Source: an uncultured Clostridia bacterium (lineage in GTDB: Bacteria; Bacillota; Clostridia; TANB77; CAG-508). From it: a DNA stretch of 64,000 bases. A program made the translations under genes and the position numbers. Below, in pieces: positions 57,931 through 64,000 of the stretch; the first letter of the stretch is position 1, and each line of letters starts with the position of its first letter. The stretch lies in NCBI GenBank assembly GCA_934183325.1, contig CAKPSH010000004.1, positions 1 to 64,000 of the forward strand, in the 5' to 3' direction. The notes under the pieces were generated by a model that was not told the origin of the DNA, made no database searches, and saw nothing but the letters and a program-made list of their open reading frames with translations.

Positions 57931-59298
57931 GTGGAAAAAGAAATAAGAAAAAACGATGAATATATCGTTGATATAGTAGATAATGGATTTGAAGGAGAAG
58001 GAATTGCAAAAATAAACAATTTTACAATTTTTGTAAAAGGAGCAATTGAAGGAGAAAAAGTAAGAATACTAATTGTAAAAGTAAATTCATCTTATGCTTT
58101 TGCAAAAATACTAGAAATAATAAAAAAATCTCCATATAGATGTGATGAGGATTGTTCAACATATAAAAGATGTGGAGGATGTGATTTAAGACATATAAAG
58201 TATGAAAAAACATTAGAAATAAAGAAAAACATGGTACAATCACTAGTTAACAAAACATTAGAAAATAAAATAGATGTAAATAATACAGTTGGAATGGAAA
58301 AGCCATTTAATTATAGAAATAAAGCACAATATCCAGTAGGTATTAATAAAAACGGAGAACCAATATTTGGAGTTTTTGCAAATAGAACACATGAAATAAT
58401 TCCTATTGACGATTGCAAAATTCAAACAAAAATATCAGAAAGAATTGCACAATATGTAATTAATTTTATGAAAGATAATAAAATAAAAGTTTATGATGAA
58501 AAAAACAATAAGGGTGTATTAAGACATATTGTTGTAAAAGTTGGAATGAAGACTAATGAAGTAATGTGTGTATTAGTTGTAAATGAAGAAAAAATAAAAA
58601 ATGAAGATGAATTGGTAAAAGGATTAATTGATGCATTTCCAGAAATAAAAACAGTAGTAAAAAATGTAAATACAAAGAATACAAATGTAATATTAGGCAA
58701 TAGAAATATAATTTTATATGGAAACGGATATATAAAAGACAAATTAGGTGATTTTATATTTAAAATTTCACCAATGTCGTTTTATCAAATAAATCCAGTA
58801 CAAACAGAAAAATTATACAATTTAGCAATTCAAAATGGAGAATTAAGCAAAGATAAAGTAATATTTGATTTATATTGTGGAATAGGAACAATTGGAATTT
58901 TTGCATCAAAGAATGTAAAAAAAGTATATGGAATTGAAATTGTACCTCAAGCAATAGAAGATGCAAAGGAGAATGCAAAACTAAACAATATACAGAATGC
59001 AGAATTTATGGTTGGAGACGTAGAATTTGCACTATCAGAATTAATAGAAAAAAGAAATATAATACCAGATGTAGTATTTGTAGATCCACCAAGAAGAGGA
59101 TTAGACACTACTACTATTAAAAATTTAGAAAAAGTAAAACCAGAAAAAATAGTGTATATTAGTTGTAATCCAGCTACATTAGTAAGGGACTTAAAAATGT
59201 TTGAAGAAGAATATGAAATTAAAAGCATAATCCCAGTCGATTTATTCCCTTGGACTAAACATGTGGAATGTGTTTCGATATTATGTTGCAAAAACTAG
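57931..59298 (+). CDS. rlmD: 23S rRNA (uracil-C5)-methyltransferase, RlmD/RlmCD (RumA) family
   Basis: A 455-residue SAM-dependent methyltransferase. The TRAM domain (~10-65; VDNGFEGEGIAKINNFTIFVKG) is followed by Fe-S cysteines CDEDCSTYKRCGGCDLRHIKYEK (~67-90). SAM-binding FDLYCGIGTIGIFA is near 318. DPPRRGLD and the catalytic cysteine in YISCNPATLVRDL are near 395-420. Bacillus relatives (RlmCD) methylate U747 and U1939; E. coli splits these between RlmC and RlmD. GTG 57931 is 6 nt after GAGGAGA; the frame from 57913 lies in the preceding gene. Confidence 0.9.
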   Translation: MEKEIRKNDEYIVDIVDNGFEGEGIAKINNFTIFVKGAIEGEKVRILIVKVNSSYAFAKILEIIKKSPYRCDEDCSTYKRCGGCDLRHIKYEKTLEIKKNMVQSLVNKTLENKIDVNNTVGMEKPFNYRNKAQYPVGINKNGEPIFGVFANRTHEIIPIDDCKIQTKISERIAQYVINFMKDNKIKVYDEKNNKGVLRHIVVKVGMKTNEVMCVLVVNEEKIKNEDELVKGLIDAFPEIKTVVKNVNTKNTNVILGNRNIILYGNGYIKDKLGDFIFKISPMSFYQINPVQTEKLYNLAIQNGELSKDKVIFDLYCGIGTIGIFASKNVKKVYGIEIVPQAIEDAKENAKLNNIQNAEFMVGDVEFALSELIEKRNIIPDVVFVDPPRRGLDTTTIKNLEKVKPEKIVYISCNPATLVRDLKMFEEEYEIKSIIPVDLFPWTKHVECVSILCCKN

Positions 59299-59329
59299 AA
59301 AAATATAGTAAAATATTTATGTCTATTTG

Positions 59330-59399
59330 TTGATATCCTGGTTTCAGGACGACTCGAGACATCCGCAAGAAAAAAACAATGTTTCTGGGAGGAAAAACA
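59330..59399 (+). promoter_or_regulatory. GC-richer leader of the foreign cassette
   Basis: Starting near TTGATATCCTGG, the base composition abruptly becomes GC-richer. TCCTGGTTTCAGGA forms a 5-bp hairpin, followed by CGACTCGAGACATCCGC and a strong ribosome binding site (CTGGGAGG) 7 nt before ATG 59400. It appears to have been transferred with the gene it precedes. No clear promoter is seen. Confidence 0.45.
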
Positions 59400-59861
59400 A
59401 TGAAATTATTTCACAAAGAAAATGGACAAGAGACAGTCTATGTGCAGATGCAGGATATTTTGTATCTGGTGCATGAAAGTAATGTTTCTGTTCCGGCGTC
59501 TATCTTCGAAAAAGTCTTTTCAGTAGGAGCGGTTTTTGTTACTGATGCAAACCGGTTTGACTTTATAAGGTTTGAAGAAGAACATGAGGTTGACTTTTTT
59601 AAGAAACTTGAGTTTGTTATCGACTATGACCAGTACAAAGATTTCTCTGAAGAACAGCTTATAGCAGAGGTGAAAAAGTTAGAGGATAAGGCGAACGAGA
59701 TCGCTGAAAAATGGAACGATATGACATCAGAAGAGAGAAGAGAAAACAGCGAGCTATACGAAGAACACCAGAATCTCGACTATATGTGCAGGTTTTTGTG
59801 TGAGATTTACTTCGTGAAACACGGCAAGAGGTCTATGCCATTTCCTGACTTTGTAAAATAA
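59400..59861 (+). CDS. Compositionally foreign protein of unknown function
   Basis: A 153-residue soluble, acidic protein (MKLFHKENGQETVYVQMQ onwards) with a central helical part (AEVKKLEDKANEIAEKWNDM). I do not recognise a family. Codon use is unlike every neighbour: GC-rich third positions, CAG, CTC, GAC, AAC, and an in-frame CGG at codon 52 (ANRFD; 59553-59555), the only CGG read as Arg in the window. If CGG causes a +1 shift in this host, the product would end within five codons. The unit carries its own leader and terminator, consistent with recent acquisition. The start is set by GGGAGG 7 nt upstream. Confidence 0.7.
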   Translation: MKLFHKENGQETVYVQMQDILYLVHESNVSVPASIFEKVFSVGAVFVTDANRFDFIRFEEEHEVDFFKKLEFVIDYDQYKDFSEEQLIAEVKKLEDKANEIAEKWNDMTSEERRENSELYEEHQNLDYMCRFLCEIYFVKHGKRSMPFPDFVK

Positions 59862-59902
59862 CCCACAAAAGCTCTATCAAAAGAGCTAGAAGAAGTGAGA
59901 AG

Positions 59903-59934
59903 AACAAAGCTCTGCCTGTAGGCAGGGCTTTGTT
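59903..59934 (+). terminator. GC-rich terminator of the foreign cassette
   Basis: A 14-bp stem AACAAAGCTCTGCC / GGCAGGGCTTTGTT (one G-T pair), TGTA loop. Its composition differs from all other terminators here, and the T-run is weak. Confidence 0.8.
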
Positions 59935-60015
59935 CGTTATAATAAATAAGAAAATAATTGTAAAGTAAGTAGAACTGTGATACATTATATATAAATAATA
60001 TTAGGAGAGTAAGAG

Positions 60016-60348
60016 ATGCAAAAATATTATGAATGGTGTATAGAATTATTAAATAATTGGAAAAGCAAAAACATTGAAAATATAGTTAATTTATTTGATG
60101 AAAAAGTGGAGTATTATGAAACTCCTAAAGAAAAAATAAATACGATAAAAGAAATTGAAAAAATGTGGGAAGAGATAAAGGAACAAAATACAAATAATAT
60201 AGAATTTAATATATTATGCCAAAATTACGAATGCTGTATAGTTAATTTTATTCTAAAAGACGTAGAATCATATGATATGATTTATCAAATAAAATTAAAT
60301 GAAAACAATAAGTGTATATTCCTAAAACAATGGTATATGACTATTTAG
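60016..60348 (+). CDS. SnoaL/NTF2-like small protein
   Basis: 110 residues. YEWCIELLNNWKSKNIENIVNLFDEKVEYYETP, then a helix and the antiparallel strands ECCIVNFILKD and MIYQIKLNENNKCIFLKQWYM, fit the cone-shaped NTF2/SnoaL fold. In bacteria such proteins are often ligand-binding or uncharacterised. Two adjacent Cys are present in strand ECC. AGGAGAG is 6-7 nt before the ATG. It lies beside def, 36 nt apart, with no stated link. Confidence 0.65.
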   Translation: MQKYYEWCIELLNNWKSKNIENIVNLFDEKVEYYETPKEKINTIKEIEKMWEEIKEQNTNNIEFNILCQNYECCIVNFILKDVESYDMIYQIKLNENNKCIFLKQWYMTI

Positions 60349-60384
60349 AAATTAATAAAATTTAATTGAAGAAAGAGAAAGTAT

Positions 60385-60918
60385 ATGGGAAAAGTATTAA
60401 AGATAAGAGAAATAGGCGATCCTATTCTTAATAAGAAATGTGATGAAGTAGATATAAAAAACATAGATGAAAATATTTTAGATATTGTAGAAGATTTAAA
60501 AGCAACATTAGAATTTGGAATAGGATTAGGGATAGCAGCTCCTCAAATTGGTATAAATAAGAGAATTATAGTAGTAGGAGCAAAAAAAGAAGAAATAAAA
60601 TATAATAATGCGGAAGAAATACCAATAACAGTAATGATTAACCCAAAATGGAAAAAAGTATCAGAAGATACAGATATACAATTTGAAGGATGTATGAGTG
60701 TTCCTAGTATAAGAGGAAAAGTAGAAAGATATACAAATATAGAAGTAGAATATTATAATGAAGAAGGAAAAAGGATAATAAAACAAATAAATGGATTTTT
60801 TGCAAGACTAGTGCAACATGAATGTGATCATTTGGATGGAGTAGTTTTCCTAGAAAAAGTAAAAGAACATAAAGAATTTGCAACACCAGAAAATATCAAA
60901 AAGTATAATTTGAGATAA
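60385..60918 (+). CDS. def: Peptide deformylase
   Basis: A 177-residue metalloenzyme removing the N-formyl group from nascent proteins. All three motifs are present: GIGIAAPQIG-type GLGIAAPQIG (~residue 48), EGCMSVP (~residue 103; metal-binding Cys) and QHECDHLDGVVF (~residue 147; HExxH). The length is that of the type I/II family. GAAGAAAGAGAAAG gives a weak ribosome binding site before ATG 60385. Confidence 0.94.
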   Translation: MGKVLKIREIGDPILNKKCDEVDIKNIDENILDIVEDLKATLEFGIGLGIAAPQIGINKRIIVVGAKKEEIKYNNAEEIPITVMINPKWKKVSEDTDIQFEGCMSVPSIRGKVERYTNIEVEYYNEEGKRIIKQINGFFARLVQHECDHLDGVVFLEKVKEHKEFATPENIKKYNLR

Positions 60919-61144
60919 AAAAATATTCATAATACAAAATTTATAGTATTGAGGGATAGCAAAATTATAGAAAAATATTTAGAAGAAGAATTTAGCAAAA
61001 TAATATCTGAACAAAAATAGATGAAATTTGTAAAAGAATTCTAAAATAAAACCAAATATAGAGAGTTAATATATGGATGAAGCTATAATACGAAAGGCAA
61101 CAATATCAGATTTAATTATATGGAGGAATAATGGATTTTATTGA
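60919..61144 (+). pseudogene. Decayed stretch with a GNAT N-terminal remnant
   Basis: Between def and the acetyltransferase gene lies a region with short open pieces only. One (60953-61020) encodes LRDSKIIEKYLEEEFSKIIS-like sequence ending TAG. Another (61073-61144) encodes MDEAIIRKATISDLIIWRNN before a stop; IIRKATISDL is the usual start of a GNAT acetyltransferase. It overlaps the start of the intact gene at 61131. It may be a remnant of a second acetyltransferase gene or a chance frame. Confidence 0.35.
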
Positions 61145-61535
61145 ATATAATAGTGAAAAGTTAATTGAGTTTTATAAAGAAAATGGTCTTGAATTTGATG
61201 AAAATAAAGGATACTTTGGAAAAAATACAAAATCATTTATATTAAAAGAGAATAATATAATTATAGGAGCAGTAACTGTTTCAAATTATAAAGATAAGAA
61301 TTTTATAGAAGCATTAGCAGTGGATAAACTATATAGAAATAAGAATTATGGTAGAGCATTATTAGAAAAAGCTATAAATGAGCTAGAAAAACCAATATAT
61401 GTAATATCTAAAATAGATAAATTTTATTTAAAAAACAAGTTTAAATATGATAATACTGATTTGATAGGTAAAGAATGCAAAGAGTGTAAAATGTATAATA
61501 AAAATTGTTTCCCAAGAGTATTAGTATATAATTAA
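61131..61535 (+). CDS. GNAT-family N-acetyltransferase
   Basis: 134 residues. FILKENNIIIGAVTVSNYKDKNFIEALAVDKLYRNKNYGRALLEKAI follows the GNAT pattern: strand beta4 (EALAVDKLYRNKNYGRALL) with the acetyl-CoA pyrophosphate loop (R/Q)-x2-G-x-(G/A) as RNKNYGRA. The Cys-rich end (CKECKMYNKNC) could bind metal and is unusual. The substrate is unknown. GGAGGAATA precedes ATG 61131. The N-terminal beta1 strand looks short, so the gene may be a truncated form related to the remnant upstream. Confidence 0.75.
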   Translation: MDFIEYNSEKLIEFYKENGLEFDENKGYFGKNTKSFILKENNIIIGAVTVSNYKDKNFIEALAVDKLYRNKNYGRALLEKAINELEKPIYVISKIDKFYLKNKFKYDNTDLIGKECKECKMYNKNCFPRVLVYN

Positions 61536-61618
61536 ATGATATATTGATATGCAAATATGATAATAAAGATAGAATATAATTAATAAAAATGAACAATATA
61601 AAACAAGAGGTGGATAAG

Positions 61619-62617
61619 ATGTTTAAACCAAAAGCTTTATATTGTGAAAGAAATATTGAAAATTACACTTTAGGAAAAGAGATATTAGAAAAATATAAAG
61701 ATGTTCCGATTATTGAAATAGATAATCATAATAATATAGAAGAAATGAGAAAAAAACAGAATTCAGAATTTCCTGATATGAAAAGAAATTTGATAATAGG
61801 AGTGAGGAAAACCCACAAATTTGTAGAAAATCATAAAACATCAGACTATTTAGTACCATATACATCTTCTGGGTGCACAGCAATGTGTATGTATTGCTAT
61901 TTAGTGTGTAATTATAATAAATGTGCGTATTTAAGATTATTTGTTAATAGAGAAGAAATGCTAGATAAAATAATAAAAACAGCACAAAAAAGTGAAAAAG
62001 AACTAACATTTGAAATAGGAAGTAATAGTGATTTAATATTAGAAAATACAATTACAAATAATTTAGTATGGACAATAGAAAATTTTGCCAATACAGAAAA
62101 AGGAAAACTTACATTACCTACTAAATTTAATATGGTTGATGATATATTAACATTAAAACATAATAGAAAAGTAATTATAAGAATGAGTGTAAATCCAGAA
62201 GAGATTATTAATAAAGTAGAATTTGGAACTTCCAGATTAGCTCAAAGAGTAGAAGCAATAAATAAACTAATAGAAGCGGATTATCCAGTAGGGATATTAA
62301 TTGCACCTGTAATATTAGTAGAGAATTGGAAAGAATTATATTCAAATTTAATAAAATATTTATATGACAATTTAAGTAAAAAAGTAAAAAAAGAAGTGTT
62401 TTTTGAAATTATATTTATGACATACAGTTATGTGCATAATGCAATAAATAGAGAAGCTTTTCCAAATGCAATTAATTTATTTGATAAAGATATAATGACT
62501 GGTAGAGGAAAAGGAAAATACATGTATAAAGAATATATAAGAAAAGAAGGAGAAGAATTTTTAAGAAATGAAATGAATAAATATTTTAAAAATAATAAAA
62601 TAATGTATGTAGTATAA
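61619..62617 (+). CDS. splB: Spore photoproduct lyase
   Basis: A 332-residue radical SAM enzyme that reverses the thymine dimer (spore photoproduct) made by UV in SASP-coated spore DNA. The signature is SSGCTAMCMYCYL near residue 85-97 (C-x3-C-x2-C). The conserved C-terminal Cys/Tyr region of SplB should lie near AFPN ... YSYVHNA; CNYNKC follows the cluster. The N-terminal PKALYCERNIENYTLG matches SplB starts. ATG 61619 follows AGAGGTGG; the ATG at 61589 has no site. Its substrate-forming partner, an alpha/beta SASP, is encoded at 30.9 kb. Confidence 0.9.
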   Translation: MFKPKALYCERNIENYTLGKEILEKYKDVPIIEIDNHNNIEEMRKKQNSEFPDMKRNLIIGVRKTHKFVENHKTSDYLVPYTSSGCTAMCMYCYLVCNYNKCAYLRLFVNREEMLDKIIKTAQKSEKELTFEIGSNSDLILENTITNNLVWTIENFANTEKGKLTLPTKFNMVDDILTLKHNRKVIIRMSVNPEEIINKVEFGTSRLAQRVEAINKLIEADYPVGILIAPVILVENWKELYSNLIKYLYDNLSKKVKKEVFFEIIFMTYSYVHNAINREAFPNAINLFDKDIMTGRGKGKYMYKEYIRKEGEEFLRNEMNKYFKNNKIMYVV

Positions 62618-62622
62618 ATATC

Positions 62623-62677
62623 AAAGAATTAAATTTGAATGTGCACAATAGTAGCACGAAAAATTTAATTCTTTTTT
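62623..62677 (+). terminator. splB terminator
   Basis: AAAGAATTAAATTT / AAATTTAATTCTTT with an inner GTGC/GCAC helix and a T-run. Confidence 0.88.
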
Positions 62678-62739
62678 ATATTTTAAATGTTGAGTATAAG
62701 AAAAATATATGTTATAGTAGATGGAAAAAAGGAGAGAAA

Positions 62740-63204
62740 ATGGAATTATTAGAAATATTAGAGAATATAAATATACAATATGAAAAAATAGAACATAAAG
62801 CAGTATGTACAGTAGAAGATGGAAAAAATATAAGAAACATGATTGAGGGAGTACAATGTAAAACATTATTTTTAACAGATAAGAAGGAAAATTATTATTT
62901 AGTAGTATTAGAAGGAGACAAGAAAGCTAATATAAAAGAAATAGGTAAGATACTTAATAGTTCACATTTAACTTTTGGTAGTGAAGAAAAATTAGAAGAA
63001 TTATTACATTTATATAGAGGAAGTGTTACACCATTTGGAATAATAAATGATAAGGAAAATAAAGTGAAAATTCTATTAAATCATGAATTGATAGGAGAAA
63101 AACTATTATTACATCCTAATAGAAATACTGCAACAATATCAATAAAATTTGAAGATTTAGAAAAGTTTATAAAATATGAAAACCATGAATATATAATATT
63201 TTAA
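62740..63204 (+). CDS. YbaK/ProXp-type aminoacyl-tRNA editing domain protein
   Basis: 154 residues. Matches the free-standing YbaK/ProRS-associated editing domain, which clears mischarged tRNA-Pro in trans: IEHKAVCTVEDGKNI, CKTLFLTDKKENYYLVVLEGDKKAN, the lysine-containing strands, YRGSVTPFGIINDKENKVKILLNHEL and HPNRNTATISIKFEDLEKFI. The GxxxP-like loop and TPFG motif place it with ProXp-Ala/YeaK-type relatives. The exact substrate (Ala- or Cys-tRNA) cannot be told. ATG 62740 follows AAAAAGGAG; the longer frame spans the splB terminator. Confidence 0.85.
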   Translation: MELLEILENINIQYEKIEHKAVCTVEDGKNIRNMIEGVQCKTLFLTDKKENYYLVVLEGDKKANIKEIGKILNSSHLTFGSEEKLEELLHLYRGSVTPFGIINDKENKVKILLNHELIGEKLLLHPNRNTATISIKFEDLEKFIKYENHEYIIF

Positions 63205-63228
63205 GGAGAGAAAAGAAGGAAGAAGCTT

Positions 63229-63723
63229 ATGAAAAAGAAAATTGTAATTATGATATTAATAGTGATTTGGATGGGAGTGGTATTTTCATTTTCAAATCAA
63301 GGTGCAACAGAATCAAGTGGAGTCAGTGGAAAGGTAACTGAAAGAATAGTAGATTCATTACATATAACAGAAGGATGTAATCAGGAAGATGCAAAAATCG
63401 TGTTAAAAAATATCGAAAATATAGTAAGAAAAATAGCACATTTTTCGATATATACAATTGGAGGAATTTTAATATATTTAGAATTAAATTTATATAATAT
63501 ATCAGATTCTAAAAAAATAATATATTCACAAATTCTAGGTTCTCTATATGCAAGTACAGATGAGCTTCATCAATTGATAATACCTGGTAGATCAGGAGAA
63601 ATAAGAGATGTAGTAATAGATTCCTGTGGGATATTTACAGGTATAATAATTATATTAATAGTATTAACAATTATAGAAAAAATAAAAAATGAAATAAAAA
63701 TTAAAAAAACTATTGACAAGTAA
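63229..63723 (+). CDS. VanZ-like membrane protein
   Basis: 164 residues with about four hydrophobic helices: ~5-22, ~70-88, ~95-115 and ~135-155. VanZ-family landmarks are FSFSNQGATESSGVSGKVTERIV after the first helix, RKIAHFSIYTIGGILIYL, and STDELHQLIIPGRSGEIRDVVIDSCG. The family includes the teicoplanin resistance protein VanZ, but most members, including clostridial ones, have unknown function. It follows the editing-domain gene by 24 nt with GGAAGAAG before the ATG. The tRNA-Leu promoter overlaps its stop codon. Confidence 0.85.
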   Translation: MKKKIVIMILIVIWMGVVFSFSNQGATESSGVSGKVTERIVDSLHITEGCNQEDAKIVLKNIENIVRKIAHFSIYTIGGILIYLELNLYNISDSKKIIYSQILGSLYASTDELHQLIIPGRSGEIRDVVIDSCGIFTGIIIILIVLTIIEKIKNEIKIKKTIDK

Positions 63724-63741
63724 TTATATAAATAGTATAAT
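63713..63741 (+). promoter_or_regulatory. Consensus sigma-A promoter of tRNA-Leu
   Basis: Perfect TTGACA (63713-63718), 17-bp spacer, perfect TATAAT (63736-63741). It starts inside the VanZ-like gene and lies 20 nt before the tRNA. Confidence 0.9.
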
Positions 63742-63761
63742 AATCATCGTCAGTTGAAAAT

Positions 63762-63851
63762 GCAGATGTGGCGAAACTGGCAGACGCACAGGACTTAAAA
63801 TCCTGCGGGACTTATACTCCCGTGCCGGTTCGATTCCGGCCATCTGCACCA
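63762..63851 (+). tRNA. tRNA-Leu (anticodon UAA)
   Basis: A cloverleaf with acceptor GCAGATG/CATCTGC, anticodon stem-loop GGACTTAAAATCC carrying TAA, a long class II variable arm (GCGGGACTTATACTCCCGT), T arm CCGGTTCGATTCCGG, and an encoded CCA end. The UAA anticodon reads UUA, the predominant Leu codon here. A terminator follows. Confidence 0.97.
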
Positions 63852-63855
63852 AGAC

Positions 63856-63890
63856 AAGACTTAAAGCTTAGCTTTAAGTCTTTTTTGTTT
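63856..63890 (+). terminator. tRNA-Leu terminator
   Basis: AAGACTTAAAGC / GCTTTAAGTCTT, 3-nt loop, T-run. The remaining ~110 nt of the window hold nothing I can identify. Confidence 0.92.
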
Positions 63891-64000
63891 TATATTCAGA
63901 AAAATTCTAATAAAAATAGAATTTTGTAAATAAATATGATAAAATAAATTCAAAATGAAAATCAATAAAAAAGAATATTAATATGTAAAATTATTATTTT

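Noticed and set aside
61073..61144. CGG-type frameshift joining the GNAT remnant to the next gene
   Set aside because: No CGG lies at the junction and the two frames overlap without a conserved join.
1..64000. CRISPR array, insertion sequence, prophage or integrase
   Set aside because: No regularly spaced repeats, transposase, integrase or phage structural genes were seen.

Overview
The window is a low-GC (by eye under 30 percent), AGA-rich stretch of chromosome from an endospore-forming Bacillota bacterium, most likely a clostridial lineage. Evidence: spoIIGA-sigE, sigG, ylmC, bofA, spoIIAA-spoIIAB-sigF, spoIID, a SpoIIQ-like gene, spoIVB, spoVG, an alpha/beta SASP and spore photoproduct lyase, set among clostridial housekeeping genes and AGGAGG-type ribosome binding sites. 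No rRNA, CRISPR array, insertion sequence or prophage was seen. No species-level assignment is attempted.

Layout. 1-6.1 kb: surface or envelope proteins (a partial tail-anchored protein, a pilin-like protein fused to InlB-type repeats, a WG-repeat protein). 6.1-13.1 kb: a PLP enzyme, then the sporulation block spoIIGA-sigE / large surface protein / sigG / ylmC, with bofA-yaaL convergent. 13.1-19.4 kb: hprT-uvrC and dnaE. 19.5-23.1 kb: spoIIA operon, spoIID, spoIIQ-like. 23.3-28.3 kb: small membrane protein, AT-hook/ParA-like scaffold, GAF plus degenerate GGDEF protein, then ireB-ruvX-DUF1292. 28.4-32.1 kb: rimO, an FGE-like protein, a SASP and a HAD phosphatase. 32.2-42.5 kb: a ten-gene Tad/type IV-pilus-like operon (SAF protein, two P-loop-degenerate CpaE-like proteins, CpaF-like ATPase, TadB-TadC-like double-length protein, about six pilin-like proteins). 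42.6-46.1 kb: spoIVB, murC, a structured RNA candidate and spoVG. 46.3-51.7 kb: clpC-radA-disA. 51.8-63.9 kb: cyclophilin, radical SAM/SPASM enzyme, asnS, a sigma-region-4/alpha-CTD-like protein, rlmD, a compositionally foreign one-gene cassette, def, splB, an aminoacyl-tRNA editing-domain protein, a VanZ-like gene and tRNA-Leu(UAA).

Main discovery. Three sporulation genes (sigG, ylmC, spoIID) are each broken by +1 frameshifts, five in total. Every break lies exactly at an in-frame CGG codon. Skipping the C and reading the next triplet (GGA, GGA, GGG, GGT, GGA) restores the conserved protein, in each case with glycine. I read every CGG triplet in the recognised genes (about sixty) and found no other in-frame CGG in any native gene. 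The only other one is in the foreign cassette at 59.4 kb. CGG therefore looks like an unassigned arginine codon that serves as a +1 frameshift or quadruplet signal, here confined to sporulation genes.

A second recurrent oddity: three genes (spoIIAB, the CpaF-like ATPase, the first pilin-like gene) have a strong Shine-Dalgarno separated from the start codon by a perfect small hairpin. Removing the hairpin gives a normal 9-10 nt spacing each time. Regulatory sites fit a sporulation programme: a TTGACA-21-TATAAT promoter before spoIIGA (as in Bacillus spoIIG), a full sigma-H consensus before spoVG, and Spo0A-box-like TGTCGAA motifs before spoIIA and clpC.
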